A stretch of DNA of 64,000 nucleotides from Aphanomyces cochlioides (GCA_019828595.1 JAHQRK010000022.1:1116001-1180000), one strand, 5' to 3'. Positions 1-11,569 are shown, counted from the stretch's first letter. Made by a program: numbers and translations. The notes: generated by a model not told the origin, from the sequence alone.

Positions 1-1110
1 ACACCAAGTATGGCTATCTATCTCATAGCCGTTCGGAAGTTATGACTCCTTCAAATTTGGCCGCCGAGACGCCCGATTGGAAAAAACACTGGTTTTGGCT
101 AGCGCTCTCCCGCTACACACTACCTATGGCGATTCTAATGGTGCGCTATCCTTCGTACGTATCGTCGCTACGATTCTGCCAAGTGGCTCCATGCACCGCG
201 GCGCCGTTCGAAATCCAGCTCCGACGATGCTCGCGCTCGAGACCTATCCGCGCATGGCGCATGTCAAAATGGCACCTCCCAAATATTTTACCCTTTTTTA
301 TTATTTTTGGGAGGTTTACCCCAAAAGCCCAACCCACAAGGGATTTTCCCTCTATCTCGCCACCTTCAACTCCGACGAAGACGCTCCTGAAATCAACTTT
401 GCTTGTCATGGAACGACCGACCTCGTTGATTTTTTTGGCTGGTCAAATCGTCCAAGAACATTTTATTTTGGATGGTCTTTTCTCTCAAACCCAGCTTTTC
501 CCATGGTTCCAGCGATTTAATTCGGCCTCCTGAGGTCGAATTAAATTGGCCACGACCTTTTTGGATTTTTTGGGCTCCTACCTCTTGCCAATTTATTTTC
601 CTTGGGCCTGATTTTACTCTGTTTCGACCCTTTTGTCAATTTTTGGCCTTCCTCTCCTGTCGATTTATTTATTCATGGATCGACCCCAACTCAAGCTTTT
701 ATTTACTTGGCCTTTTTCACTGTGTACCTCCACTTGGAACTTTTATCAAGACTTTTGTATACAAATATTCAAGTCCTCCACAGTCAACCCGAAATTGCCT
801 AGTATCTCGCCACCACCAACTCGGATCAAGATGGTCATGAAAAGAAAGTTGCTTGTATGGCTCTTTTCTATACTGTTGAATTTTTTCACAGCCTGAATCG
901 CCATGCAACATTTTCTTTCTGCCATGGTTCCTCCAAATTACCCCACACCCCAAGTCTATTTCGGTTAAGCAACACTGGACGATTTTCCACAAGAACCTTC
1001 CAAGGTCACATTTCGCAACACATATTTATTATGCGACCTATGAAGCCAAAATCGAAAGTCTAGTTTGCGGCCCTTTTGGGCCATATTAATTCTTTAATAT
1101 ACTCAGTTAA
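1..1110 (+). mobile_element. LINE-A copy 0, 3' end (cut by window start)
   Basis: This is the last 1110 nt of a LINE-A element and matches 26754-27863 of the complete copy almost base for base. It holds only the distal 3' UTR, including the terminal GGCCC-TTTT-GGGCC hairpin and the tail ATACTCAGTTAA. It is followed at 1111 by the duplicated target and the 3' half of a tRNA-Val gene, so it is inserted like the other copies. Whether it is full length cannot be told. The open frames here are not thought to be coding. Confidence 0.93.
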
Positions 1111-1154
1111 CCTTGACGTGGAGAAGGTCCCCGGTTCAAGTCCGGGTAAGACCA
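1111..1154 (+). pseudogene. tRNA-Val(GAC) 3' half, downstream of LINE-A
   Basis: Starts with the target copy CCTTGACGTGGAGAA, then the variable loop, T-arm with B box, acceptor strand and discriminator A. The 5' half lies outside the window. A T5 run follows at 1158-1162. Confidence 0.93.
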
Positions 1155-2267
1155 TCCTTTTTCGACCCAAATCAACTTTTTTTGCTTCCCGAATGATATC
1201 TCGGCCAATATTTTCTTCCCAACACACGCTATCTCTTATGGCACCTCACATGCTCTTCTTTCAACCGCATCACAACCCGTCATCCCCGCACGCCGACGAA
1301 ATGCGTGTAAAATGACAAAAGTACTAGACTTTGCGTCTCCATTTCTCATCCATGAGGCAAGTGTACCAATCATAAAACACGCATAAATAGAACAGTTCAA
1401 ACTGGACTTTCACCGAGACCCTGACACGACAAATATTCCATCTCAGTTTCACTTCAGAAAGGACGATTTTAAATCCTCATTGACTTGGAGGGGACGCTAC
1501 TTGAGAAACCCTTCCAGTCATTCCTTACTCTCTTCAAAGCAACAAACTTTTCCAAAATGGACCCAACTTAAACTTAACCACACTAAACAAATCTCAACAA
1601 CAGGTAGCTCCAAAGAAACAGCGATTCGTTCAAATGAATACACAATCGTATCAACCGAGCGCTGGATAGACACATCCACTCGACCTCAGAGTATGTCTCT
1701 CAAAACAATGACAGACAAGATGGAAGAGAGCATCCAATTGGACCGTTGGAACTTATTATAGATTCCAAGATACATATATGTAGATGATTACAGGAGGTCC
1801 ATCGTTCCCTGTGAGTTTGTGTGTTTAGACTCGTTTTTTGTGGGAGGGGGCGATGATCCGCTTTTGGTTTGAAATGAAAGTATTTGAATAGGTCTACGAG
1901 AGGAGACAAACATTTTCTCCCAAGCCCTTCGAGTATTGCATGTTGGCGAGGACTGACCACTCAGTTTGTCTAGGCTTTGGTTGCGAAAATAGAGTGCGCT
2001 GAAGGATTTTTGTGTCCAGAGTCGTCGTGAATGGTATGGAAACAGATCACAGACGTGGAGAGAGGAGATGATGTTTGTGACTTGTGAGGTCGAGTCTATC
2101 GTGGGCCGTGTGGTGACAGGATGTTAGTATAGGCGATGTTGTTGTGTGTGCTGACGTGATGGGTTTGGCGTTGAATGTGTGACAAGGATAGTGTTCCAAT
2201 GGTTGTGAGAGGGTGCTGGTGTGTGATTGATGTGAATGATGAGCAAGGTAGGCATAGTAGACATGGA
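1155..2267. repeat. Array spacer, unit 0
   Basis: Non-coding spacer of the 1.18-kb tandem unit. The first ~615 nt are rich in C and A and the rest in G and T on this strand. The switch falls at the perfect 12-bp palindrome TACATATATGTA (1771-1782). No RNA gene or credible ORF is visible; short frames recur because the unit recurs. This copy has a private 6-bp insertion near 2210, an A at the GACAAACATTTTC site shared only with the next spacer, and GGATAGAC in the first half. Confidence 0.9.
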
Positions 2268-2311
2268 GGTCTTATAGTGTAGCGGTTATCACGTCTCCTT
2301 GACGTGGAGAA
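2268..2311 (+). pseudogene. tRNA-Val(GAC) 5' half, upstream of truncated LINE-A
   Basis: Acceptor 5' strand, D-arm with A box and complete anticodon arm of the array tRNA, ending in the left target copy 2297-2311. The following GGT also matches the right flank, so the duplication may be up to 18 bp. Confidence 0.93.
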
Positions 2312-2314
2312 GGT

Positions 2315-4367
2315 GGGGGCGAAATCTCAAAATCGAGTGCACACTTTTTGTTCGGGAAAATTGCGCCACGGTGCCTAAAAGATTCTCCCATGTCTCCTCC
2401 TCAAGATGTGCCAGTTTGCGAGTGCTCAAACCTCGCCAAACTCGCGAAACAAAATTCGAAAGGAAATTCGACCCGGTGACACCCATTTTGAACCGGTTTC
2501 AACCCGTCACCAAAAGTGAAATTTCTCTCGACCTACTGCGTGGATTTCTACGTTTAGTGGCTTGTTATCTCAGTTGAATCGAGCTCTATGCCGACACCAA
2601 CTAGCACATATTGCAGATCTATGGTTCAAAACCACGAACCCATTTTGGACTGTCACCCAAACCGGTGAAACACCAGGACAACTCGAACGCTTCCCCTACG
2701 GTCACCGAGTGACATCTAGGGGTCTAGTGGGTGGCTCCACCACTTATTACGACTAGCTAAAGCGTTAGAACGCCCTGAAACATCCTGGTTTGCTCGCAAT
2801 CCTCAATCCAAAATGTCAACCGCCCCTATCCACCGGCTACAAAACCTTAAGTCGGCTACAGGTCGCAAATCATTTCCTATCGACCGGCTATGACTCTTTT
2901 CCATCCTATCATGGCTAGACGAGTGTTTTAAGCCATCAAGAGCGATGATTGAAGCCCTGGAACCTACTTGCCGTCGCCCCGACAACTTTTGGTGAAATGG
3001 CTAAAACTCATCGGAATGGCTCCTGAACGCAAATCAACTCCGATCGCCCAACTTAGAGTTGGAGAGGCTCGAGAATGTCCTCGCGATGGATTTGAGCTAT
3101 CAAGCACCATGATAGCAGCACAGGAACCCAACTTCCGATTCCAAACCATTTTGAGCCGATAAGGCTCCAAAACGACCATCGTAGCTCATTTCAGCTACAC
3201 GACTCTATATGCACCGATTAATATGGTGCATCCACCGCTAGCCTCCATTGATGGAGGACACCAAGTATGGCTATCTATCTCATAGCCGTTCGGAAGTTAT
3301 GACTCCTTCAAATTTGGCCGCCGAGACGCCCGATTGGAAAAAACACTGGTTTTGGCTAGCGCTCTCCCGCTACACACTACCTATGGCGATTCTAATGGTG
3401 CGCTATCCTTCGTACGTATCGTCGCTACGATTCTGCCAAGTGGCTCCATGCACCGCGGCGCCGTTCGAAATCCAGCTCCGACGATGCTCGCGCTCGAGAC
3501 CTATCCGCGCATGGCGCATGTCAAAATGGCACCTCCCAAATATTTTACCCTTTTTTATTATTTTTGGGAGGTTTACCCCAAAAGCCCAACCCACAAGGGA
3601 TTTTCCCTCTATCTCGCCGCCTTCAACTCCGACGAAGACGCTCCTGAAATCAACTTTGCTTGTCATGGAACGACCGACCTCGTTGATTTTTTTGGCTGGT
3701 CAAATCGTCCAAGAACATTTTATTTTGGATGGTCTTTTCTCTCAAACCCAGCTTTTCCCATGGTTACAGCGATTTAATTCGGCCTCCTGAGGTCGAATTA
3801 AATTGGCCACGACCTTTTTGGATTTTTTGGGCTCCTACCTCTTGCCAATTTATTTTCCTTGGGCCTGATTTTACTCTGTTTCGACCCTTTTGTCAATTTT
3901 TGGCCTTCCTCTCCTGTCGATTTATTTATTCATGGATCGACCCCAACTCAAGCTTTTATTTACTTGGCCTTTTTCACTGTGTACCTCCACTTGGAACTTT
4001 TATCAAGACTTTTGTATACAAATATTCAAGTCCTCCACAGTCAACCCGAAATTGCCTAGTATCTCGCCACCACCAACTCGGATCAAGATGGTCATGAAAA
4101 GAAAGTTGCTTGTATGGCTCTTTTCTATACTGTTGAATTTTTTCACAGCCTGAATCGCCATGCAACATTTTCTTTCTGCCATGGTTCCTCCAAATTACCC
4201 CACACCCCAAGTCTATTTCGGTTAAGCAACACTGGACGATTTTCCACAAGAACCTTCCAAGGTCACATTTCGCAACACATATTTATTATGCGACCTATGA
4301 AGCCAAAATCGAAAGTCTAGTTTGCGGCCCTTTTGGGCCATATTAATTCTTTAATATACTCAGTTAA
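2315..4367 (+). mobile_element. LINE-A, 5'-truncated copy (3' UTR only)
   Basis: A 2.05-kb copy equal to 25812-27863 of the complete element. It starts at the G-run of the CCCCC-T-GGGGG hairpin in the 3' UTR, so it lacks both ORFs. It ends in ATACTCAGTTAA and has the usual target duplication (2297-2311 and 4368-4382). It shares variants with copy 0, such as GCCTAGTATC at its 3' side, that differ from the full-length copies. 5' truncation at a strong hairpin is what incomplete target-primed reverse transcription would give. Confidence 0.95.
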
Positions 4368-4411
4368 CCTTGACGTGGAGAAGGTCCCCGGTTCAAGTCC
4401 GGGTAAGACCA
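4368..4411 (+). pseudogene. tRNA-Val(GAC) 3' half
   Basis: Right half of the tRNA split by the truncated LINE-A. It retains the T-arm with B box, the acceptor 3' strand and a downstream T5 run. Confidence 0.93.
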
Positions 4412-5517
4412 TCCTTTTTCGACCCAAATCAATTTTTTTGCTTCCCGAATGATATCTCGGCCAATATTTTCTTCCCAACACACGCTATCTCTTATGGCAC
4501 CTCACATGCTCTTCTTTCAACCGCATCACAACCCGTCATCCCCGCACGCCGACGAAATGCGTGTAAAATGACAAAAGTACTAGACTTTGCGTCTCCATTT
4601 CTCATCCATGAGGCAAGTGTACCAATCATAAAACACGCATAAATAGAACAGTTCAAACTGGACTTTCACCGAGACCCTGACACGACAAATATTCCATCTC
4701 AGTTTCACTTCAGAAAGGACGATTTTAAATCCTCATTGACTTGGAGGGGACGCTACTTGAGAAACCCTTCCAGTCATTCCTTACTCTCTTCAAAGCAACA
4801 AACTTTTCCAAAATGGACCCAACTTAAACTTAACCACACTAAACAAATCTCAACAACAGGTAGCTCCAAAGAAACAGCGATTCGTTCAAATGAATACACA
4901 ATCGTATCAACCGAGCGCTGGATCGACACATCCACTCGACCTCAGAGTATGTCTCTCAAAACAATGACAGACAAGATGGAAGAGAGCATCCAATTGGACC
5001 GTTGGAACTTATTATAGATTTCAAGATACATATATGTAGATGATTACAGGAGGTCCATCGTTCCCTGTGAGTTTGTGTGTTTAGACTCGTTTTTTGTGGG
5101 AGGGGGCGATGATCCGCTTTTGGTTTGAAATGAAAGTATTTGAATAGGTCTACGAGAGGAGACAAACATTTTCTCCCAAGCCCTTCGAGTATTGCATGTT
5201 GGCGAGGACTGACCACTCAGTTTGTCTAGGCTTTGGTTGCGAAAATAGAGTGCGCTGAAGGATTTTTGTGTCCAGAGTCGTCGTGAATGGTATGGAAACA
5301 GATCACAGACGTGGAGAGAGGAGATGATGTTTGTGACTTGTGAGGTCGAGTCTATCGTGGGCCGTGTGGTGACAGGATGTTAGTATAGGCGATGTTGTTG
5401 TGTGTGCTGACGTGATGGGTTTGGCGTTGAATGTGTGACAAGGATAGTGTTCCAATGGTTGTGAGAGGGTGTGTGATTGATGTGAATGATGAGCAAGGTA
5501 GGCATAGTAGACATGGA
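4412..5517. repeat. Array spacer, unit 1
   Basis: 1106 nt. Diagnostic variants: one T fewer in the T-run near 4433, GATTTCAAG near 5018, the CATTTTC variant shared with unit 0, and GGATCGAC. No gene seen. Confidence 0.9.
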
Positions 5518-5590
5518 GGTCTTATAGTGTAGCGGTTATCACGTCTCCTTGACGTGGAGAAGGTCCCCGGTTCAAGTCCGGGTAAGACCA
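5518..5590 (+). tRNA. tRNA-Val: tRNA-Val(GAC), intact
   Basis: A 73-nt tRNA without intron. The acceptor stem GGTCTTA/TAAGACC is fully paired. The D-arm GTG/CAC carries A box TAGTGTAGCGG (5525-5535). The anticodon stem TCTCC/GGAGA closes loop TTGACGT, giving anticodon GAC (Val, codons GUC/GUU). The variable loop is AGGTC, the T-stem CCCGG/CCGGG, and the B box GGTTCAAGTCC (5569-5579). Discriminator is A; CCA is not encoded. The D-arm closely resembles known eukaryotic tRNA-Val. G34 is unusual for eukaryotic valine tRNAs, which usually have A34. This is the uninterrupted target of the array's retroelements. Confidence 0.95.
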
Positions 5591-6697
5591 TCCTTTTTCG
5601 ACCCAAATCAACTTTTTTTGCTTCCCGAATGATATCTCGGCCAATATTTTCTTCCCAACACACGCTATCTCTTATGGCACCTCACATGCTCTTCTTTCAA
5701 CCGCATCACAACCCGTCATCCCCGCACGCCGACGAAATGCGTGTAAAATGACAAAAGTACTAGACTTTGCGTCTCCATTTCTCATCCATGAGGCAAGTGT
5801 ACCAATCATAAAACACGCATAAATAGAACAGTTCAAACTGGACTTTCACCGAGACCCTGACACGACAAATATTCCATCTCAGTTTCACTTCAGAAAGGAC
5901 GATTTTAAATCCTCATTGACTTGGAGGGGACGCTACTTGAGAAACCCTTCCAGTCATTCCTTACTCTCTTCAAAGCAACAAACTTTTCCAAAATGGACCC
6001 AACTTAAACTTAACCACACTAAACAAATCTCAACAACAGGTAGCTCCAAAGAAACAGCGATTCGTTCAAATGAATACACAATCGTATCAACCGAGCGCTG
6101 GATCGACACATCCACTCGACCTCAGAGTATGTCTCTCAAAACAATGACAGACAAGATGGAAGAGAGCATCCAATTGGACCGTTGGAACTTATTATAGATT
6201 CCAAGATACATATATGTAGATGATTACAGGAGGTCCATCGTTCCCTGTGAGTTTGTGTGTTTAGACTCGTTTTTTGTGGGAGGGGGCGATGATCCGCTTT
6301 TGGTTTGAAATGAAAGTATTTGAATAGGTCTACGAGAGGAGACAAACTTTTTCTCCCAAGCCCTTCGAGTATTGCATGTTGGCGAGGACTGACCACTCAG
6401 TTTGTCTAGGCTTTGGTTGCGAAAATAGAGTGCGCTGAAGGATTTTTGTGTCCAGAGTCGTCGTGAATGGTATGGAAACAGATCACAGACGTGGAGAGAG
6501 GAGATGATGTTTGTGACTTGTGAGGTCGAGTCTATCGTGGGCCGTGTGGTGACAGGATGTTAGTATAGGCGATGTTGTTGTGTGTGCTGACGTGATGGGT
6601 TTGGCGTTGAATGTGTGACAAGGATAGTGTTCCAATGGTTGTGAGAGGGTGTGTGATTGATGTGAATGATGAGCAAGGTAGGCATAGTAGACATGGA
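5591..6697. repeat. Array spacer, unit 2 (reference unit)
   Basis: 1107 nt, taken as the reference spacer; together with the tRNA it gives the 1180-bp period. The palindrome TACATATATGTA lies at 6207-6218, where the strand composition changes from C/A-rich to G/T-rich. It carries GGATCGAC and the CTTTTTC variant. No gene seen. Confidence 0.9.
5594..5598 (+). terminator. Pol III T5 terminator
   Basis: TTTTT begins 4 nt after the discriminator base of the 5518 tRNA, a normal RNA polymerase III stop. Confidence 0.85.
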
Positions 6698-6770
6698 GGT
6701 CTTATAGTGTAGCGGTTATCACGTCTCCTTGACGTGGAGAAGGTCCCCGGTTCAAGTCCGGGTAAGACCA
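6698..6770 (+). tRNA. tRNA-Val: tRNA-Val(GAC), intact
   Basis: Base-for-base the same as the gene at 5518, exactly 1180 bp downstream. All stems are paired, A and B boxes are present, and a T5 run follows at 6774-6778. Confidence 0.95.
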
Positions 6771-7877
6771 TCCTTTTTCGACCCAAATCAACTTTTTTTG
6801 CTTCCCGAATGATATCTCGGCCAATATTTTCTTCCCAACACACGCTATCTCTTATGGCACCTCACATGCTCTTCTTTCAACCGCATCACAACCCGTCATC
6901 CCCGCACGCCGACGAAATGCGTGTAAAATGACAAAAGTACTAGACTTTGCGTCTCCATTTCTCATCCATGAGGCAAGTGTACCAATCATAAAACACGCAT
7001 AAATAGAACAGTTCAAACTGGACTTTCACCGAGACCCTGACACGACAAATATTCCATCTCAGTTTCACTTCAGAAAGGACGATTTTAAATCCTCATTGAC
7101 TTGGAGGGGACGCTACTTGAGAAACCCTTCCAGTCATTCCTTACTCTCTTCAAAGCAACAAACTTTTCCAAAATGGACCCAACTTAAACTTAACCACACT
7201 AAACAAATCTCAACAACAGGTAGCTCCAAAGAAACAGCGATTCGTTCAAATGAATACACAATCGTATCAACCGAGCGCTGGATCGACACATCCACTCGAC
7301 CTCAGAGTATGTCTCTCAAAACAATGACAGACAAGATGGAAGAGAGCATCCAATTGGACCGTTGGAACTTATTATAGATTCCAAGATACATATATGTAGA
7401 TGATTACAGGAGGTCCATCGTTCCCTGTGAGTTTGTGTGTTTAGACTCGTTTTTTGTGGGAGGGGGCGATGATCCGCTTTTGGTTTGAAATGAAAGTATT
7501 TGAATAGGTCTACGAGAGGAGACAAACTTTTTCTCCCAAGCCCTTCGAGTATTGCATGTTGGCGAGGACTGACCACTCAGTTTGTCTAGGCTTTGGTTGC
7601 GAAAATAGAGTGCGCTGAAGGATTTTTGTGTCCAGAGTCGTCGTGAATGGTATGGAAACAGATCACAGACGTGGAGAGAGGAGATGATGTTTGTGACTTG
7701 TGAGGTCGAGTCTATCGTGGGCCGTGTGGTGACAGGATGTTAGTATAGGCGATGTTGTTGTGTGTGCTGACGTGATGGGTTTGGCGTTGAATGTGTGACA
7801 AGGATAGTGTTCCAATGGTTGTGAGAGGGTGTGTGATTGATGTGAATGATGAGCAAGGTAGGCATAGTAGACATGGA
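6771..7877. repeat. Array spacer, unit 3
   Basis: 1107 nt, matching unit 2 at the diagnostic sites (GGATCGAC, CTTTTTC). No gene seen. Confidence 0.9.
6774..6778 (+). terminator. Pol III T5 terminator
   Basis: TTTTT 4 nt after the tRNA at 6698-6770. Confidence 0.85.
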
Positions 7878-8001
7878 GGTCTTATAGTGTAGCGGTTATC
7901 ACGTCTCCTTGACGTGGAGAAGATACTCAGTTAACCGCTTAAAATATACTCAGTTAACCTTGACGTGGAGAAGGTCCCCGGTTCAAGTCCGGGTAAGACC
8001 A
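7878..8001 (+). pseudogene. tRNA-Val(GAC) with 36-bp LINE-tail insertion
   Basis: The tRNA is lengthened by 51 bp: 36 bp of insert (7922-7957) plus the 15-bp target duplication (7907-7921 and 7958-7972). A and B boxes are both present but further apart, so pol III could still transcribe it. A working tRNA would need removal of the extra 51 nt, as for an intron. The T5 run follows at 8005-8009. Confidence 0.9.
7922..7957 (+). mobile_element. LINE-A tail mini-insertion
   Basis: Two copies of ATACTCAGTTAA, the last 12 nt of LINE-A, separated by CCGCTTAAAAT, and inserted at the LINE-A target with target duplication. Most likely an extremely 5'-truncated LINE-A product with the tail copied twice. 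Confidence 0.85.
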
Positions 8002-9108
8002 TCCTTTTTCGACCCAAATCAACTTTTTTTGCTTCCCGAATGATATCTCGGCCAATATTTTCTTCCCAACACACGCTATCTCTTATGGCACCTCACATGC
8101 TCTTCTTTCAACCGCATCACAACCCGTCATCCCCGCACGCCGACGAAATGCGTGTAAAATGACAAAAGTACTAGACTTTGCGTCTCCATTTCTCATCCAT
8201 GAGGCAAGTGTACCAATCATAAAACACGCATAAATAGAACAGTTCAAACTGGACTTTCACCGAGACCCTGACACGACAAATATTCCATCTCAGTTTCACT
8301 TCAGAAAGGACGATTTTAAATCCTCATTGACTTGGAGGGGACGCTACTTGAGAAACCCTTCCAGTCATTCCTTACTCTCTTCAAAGCAACAAACTTTTCC
8401 AAAATGGACCCAACTTAAACTTAACCACACTAAACAAATCTCAACAACAGGTAGCTCCAAAGAAACAGCGATTCGTTCAAATGAATACACAATCGTATCA
8501 ACCGAGCGCTGGATAGACACATCCACTCGACCTCAGAGTATGTCTCTCAAAACAATGACAGACAAGATGGAAGAGAGCATCCAATTGGACCGTTGGAACT
8601 TATTATAGATTCCAAGATACATATATGTAGATGATTACAGGAGGTCCATCGTTCCCTGTGAGTTTGTGTGTTTAGACTCGTTTTTTGTGGGAGGGGGCGA
8701 TGATCCGCTTTTGGTTTGAAATGAAAGTATTTGAATAGGTCTACGAGAGGAGACAAACTTTTTCTCCCAAGCCCTTCGAGTATTGCATGTTGGCGAGGAC
8801 TGACCACTCAGTTTGTCTAGGCTTTGGTTGCGAAAATAGAGTGCGCTGAAGGATTTTTGTGTCCAGAGTCGTCGTGAATGGTATGGAAACAGATCACAGA
8901 CGTGGAGAGAGGAGATGATGTTTGTGACTTGTGAGGTCGAGTCTATCGTGGGCCGTGTGGTGACAGGATGTTAGTATAGGCGATGTTGTTGTGTGTGCTG
9001 ACGTGATGGGTTTGGCGTTGAATGTGTGACAAGGATAGTGTTCCAATGGTTGTGAGAGGGTGTGTGATTGATGTGAATGATGAGCAAGGTAGGCATAGTA
9101 GACATGGA
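8002..9108. repeat. Array spacer, unit 4
   Basis: 1107 nt, with the GGATAGAC variant, unlike its neighbours on both sides. No gene seen. Confidence 0.9.
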
Positions 9109-9232
9109 GGTCTTATAGTGTAGCGGTTATCACGTCTCCTTGACGTGGAGAAGATACTCAGTTAACCGCTTAAAATATACTCAGTTAACCTTGACGTGGA
9201 GAAGGTCCCCGGTTCAAGTCCGGGTAAGACCA
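9109..9232 (+). pseudogene. tRNA-Val(GAC) with 36-bp LINE-tail insertion
   Basis: Same structure and same insert sequence (9153-9188) as the locus at 7878, 1231 bp downstream. Identity of the insert points to amplification of the already interrupted unit. Confidence 0.9.
9153..9188 (+). mobile_element. LINE-A tail mini-insertion
   Basis: Second copy of the double-tail insert, identical to 7922-7957. Confidence 0.85.
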
Positions 9233-10338
9233 TCCTTTTTCGACCCAAATCAACTTTTTTTGCTTCCCGAATGATATCTCGGCCAATATTTTCTTCCCAA
9301 CACACGCTATCTCTTATGGCACCTCACATGCTCTTCTTTCAACCGCATCACAACCCGTCATCCCCGCACGCCGACGAAATGCGTGTAAAATGACAAAAGT
9401 ACTAGACTTTGCGTCTCCATTTCTCATCCATGGGCAAGTGTACCAATCATAAAACACGCATAAATAGAACAGTTCAAACTGGACTTTCACCGAGACCCTG
9501 ACACGACAAATATTCCATCTCAGTTTCACTTCAGAAAGGACGATTTTAAATCCTCATTGACTTGGAGGGGACGCTACTTGAGAAACCCTTCCAGTCATTC
9601 CTTACTCTCTTCAAAGCAACAAACTTTTCCAAAATGGACCCAACTTAAACTTAACCACACTAAACAAATCTCAACAACAGGTAGCTCCAAAGAAACAGCG
9701 ATTCGTTCAAATGAATACACAATCGTATCAACCGAGCGCTGGATCGACACATCCACTCGACCTCAGAGTATGTCTCTCAAAACAATGACAGACAAGATGG
9801 AAGAGAGCATCCAATTGGACCGTTGGAACTTATTATAGATTCCAAGATACATATATGTAGATGATTACAGGAGGTCCATCGTTCCCTGTGAGTTTGTGTG
9901 TTTAGACTCGTTTTTTGTGGGAGGGGGCGATGATCCGCTTTTGGTTTGAAATGAAAGTATTTGAATAGGTCTACGAGAGGAGACAAACTTTTTCTCCCAA
10001 GCCCTTCGAGTATTGCATGTTGGCGAGGACTGACCACTCAGTTTGTCTAGGCTTTGGTTGCGAAAATAGAGTGCGCTGAAGGATTTTTGTGTCCAGAGTC
10101 GTCGTGAATGGTATGGAAACAGATCACAGACGTGGAGAGAGGAGATGATGTTTGTGACTTGTGAGGTCGAGTCTATCGTGGGCCGTGTGGTGACAGGATG
10201 TTAGTATAGGCGATGTTGTTGTGTGTGCTGACGTGATGGGTTTGGCGTTGAATGTGTGACAAGGATAGTGTTCCAATGGTTGTGAGAGGGTGTGTGATTG
10301 ATGTGAATGATGAGCAAGGTAGGCATAGTAGACATGGA
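9233..10338. repeat. Array spacer, unit 5
   Basis: 1106 nt, with a private 1-nt deletion (CATGGGCAAG near 9430) and GGATCGAC. No gene seen. Confidence 0.9.
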
Positions 10339-10462
10339 GGTCTTATAGTGTAGCGGTTATCACGTCTCCTTGACGTGGAGAAGATACTCAGTTAACCGCT
10401 TAAAATATACTCAGTTAACCTTGACGTGGAGAAGGTCCCCGGTTCAAGTCCGGGTAAGACCA
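10339..10462 (+). pseudogene. tRNA-Val(GAC) with 36-bp LINE-tail insertion
   Basis: Third consecutive locus with the same 36-bp insert (10383-10418) and target duplication. Confidence 0.9.
10383..10418 (+). mobile_element. LINE-A tail mini-insertion
   Basis: Third copy of the double-tail insert. Confidence 0.85.
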
Positions 10463-11569
10463 TCCTTTTTCGACCCAAATCAACTTTTTTTGCTTCCCGA
10501 ATGATATCTCGGCCAATATTTTCTTCCCAACACACGCTATCTCTTATGGCACCTCACATGCTCTTCTTTCAACCGCATCACAACCCGTCATCCCCGCACG
10601 CCGACGAAATGCGTGTAAAATGACAAAAGTACTAGACTTTGCGTCTCCATTTCTCATCCATGAGGCAAGTGTACCAATCATAAAACACGCATAAATAGAA
10701 CAGTTCAAACTGGACTTTCACCGAGACCCTGACACGACAAATATTCCATCTCAGTTTCACTTCAGAAAGGACGATTTTAAATCCTCATTGACTTGGAGGG
10801 GACGCTACTTGAGAAACCCTTCCAGTCATTCCTTACTCTCTTCAAAGCAACAAACTTTTCCAAAATGGACCCAACTTAAACTTAACCACACTAAACAAAT
10901 CTCAACAACAGGTAGCTCCAAAGAAACAGCGATTCGTTCAAATGAATACACAATCGTATCAACCGAGCGCTGGATCGACACATCCACTCGACCTCAGAGT
11001 ATGTCTCTCAAAACAATGACAGACAAGATGGAAGAGAGCATCCAATTGGACCGTTGGAACTTATTATAGATTCCAAGATACATATATGTAGATGATTACA
11101 GGAGGTCCATCGTTCCCTGTGAGTTTGTGTGTTTAGACTCGTTTTTTGTGGGAGGGGGCGATGATCCGCTTTTGGTTTGAAATGAAAGTATTTGAATAGG
11201 TCTACGAGAGGAGACAAACTTTTTCTCCCAAGCCCTTCGAGTATTGCATGTTGGCGAGGACTGACCACTCAGTTTGTCTAGGCTTTGGTTGCGAAAATAG
11301 AGTGCGCTGAAGGATTTTTGTGTCCAGAGTCGTCGTGAATGGTATGGAAACAGATCACAGACGTGGAGAGAGGAGATGATGTTTGTGACTTGTGAGGTCG
11401 AGTCTATCGTGGGCCGTGTGGTGACAGGATGTTAGTATAGGCGATGTTGTTGTGTGTGCTGACGTGATGGGTTTGGCGTTGAATGTGTGACAAGGATAGT
11501 GTTCCAATGGTTGTGAGAGGGTGTGTGATTGATGTGAATGATGAGCAAGGTAGGCATAGTAGACATGGA
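10463..11569. repeat. Array spacer, unit 6
   Basis: 1107 nt with GGATCGAC, like the reference unit. No gene seen. Confidence 0.9.

Noticed and set aside
5352..5663. Recurring 103-aa minus-strand frame across the intact tRNA loci (also at 6532, 14514, 17245, 28849, 40258)
   Set aside because: It is antisense to the tRNA gene and appears only where the tRNA is intact; the peptide GLEPGTF comes from the tRNA T-arm. A chance frame.
5916..6197. 93-aa plus-strand and 86-aa minus-strand frames repeated in every spacer
   Set aside because: They start at non-ATG or overlapping positions, resemble nothing known, and recur only because the unit is tandem. Both strands being open argues for biased composition, not coding.
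7878..8001. A genuine ancestral tRNA intron
   Set aside because: The extra sequence is flanked by a duplicated 15-bp target and made of LINE-A tail, so it is an insertion. Whether it is now spliced is left open.
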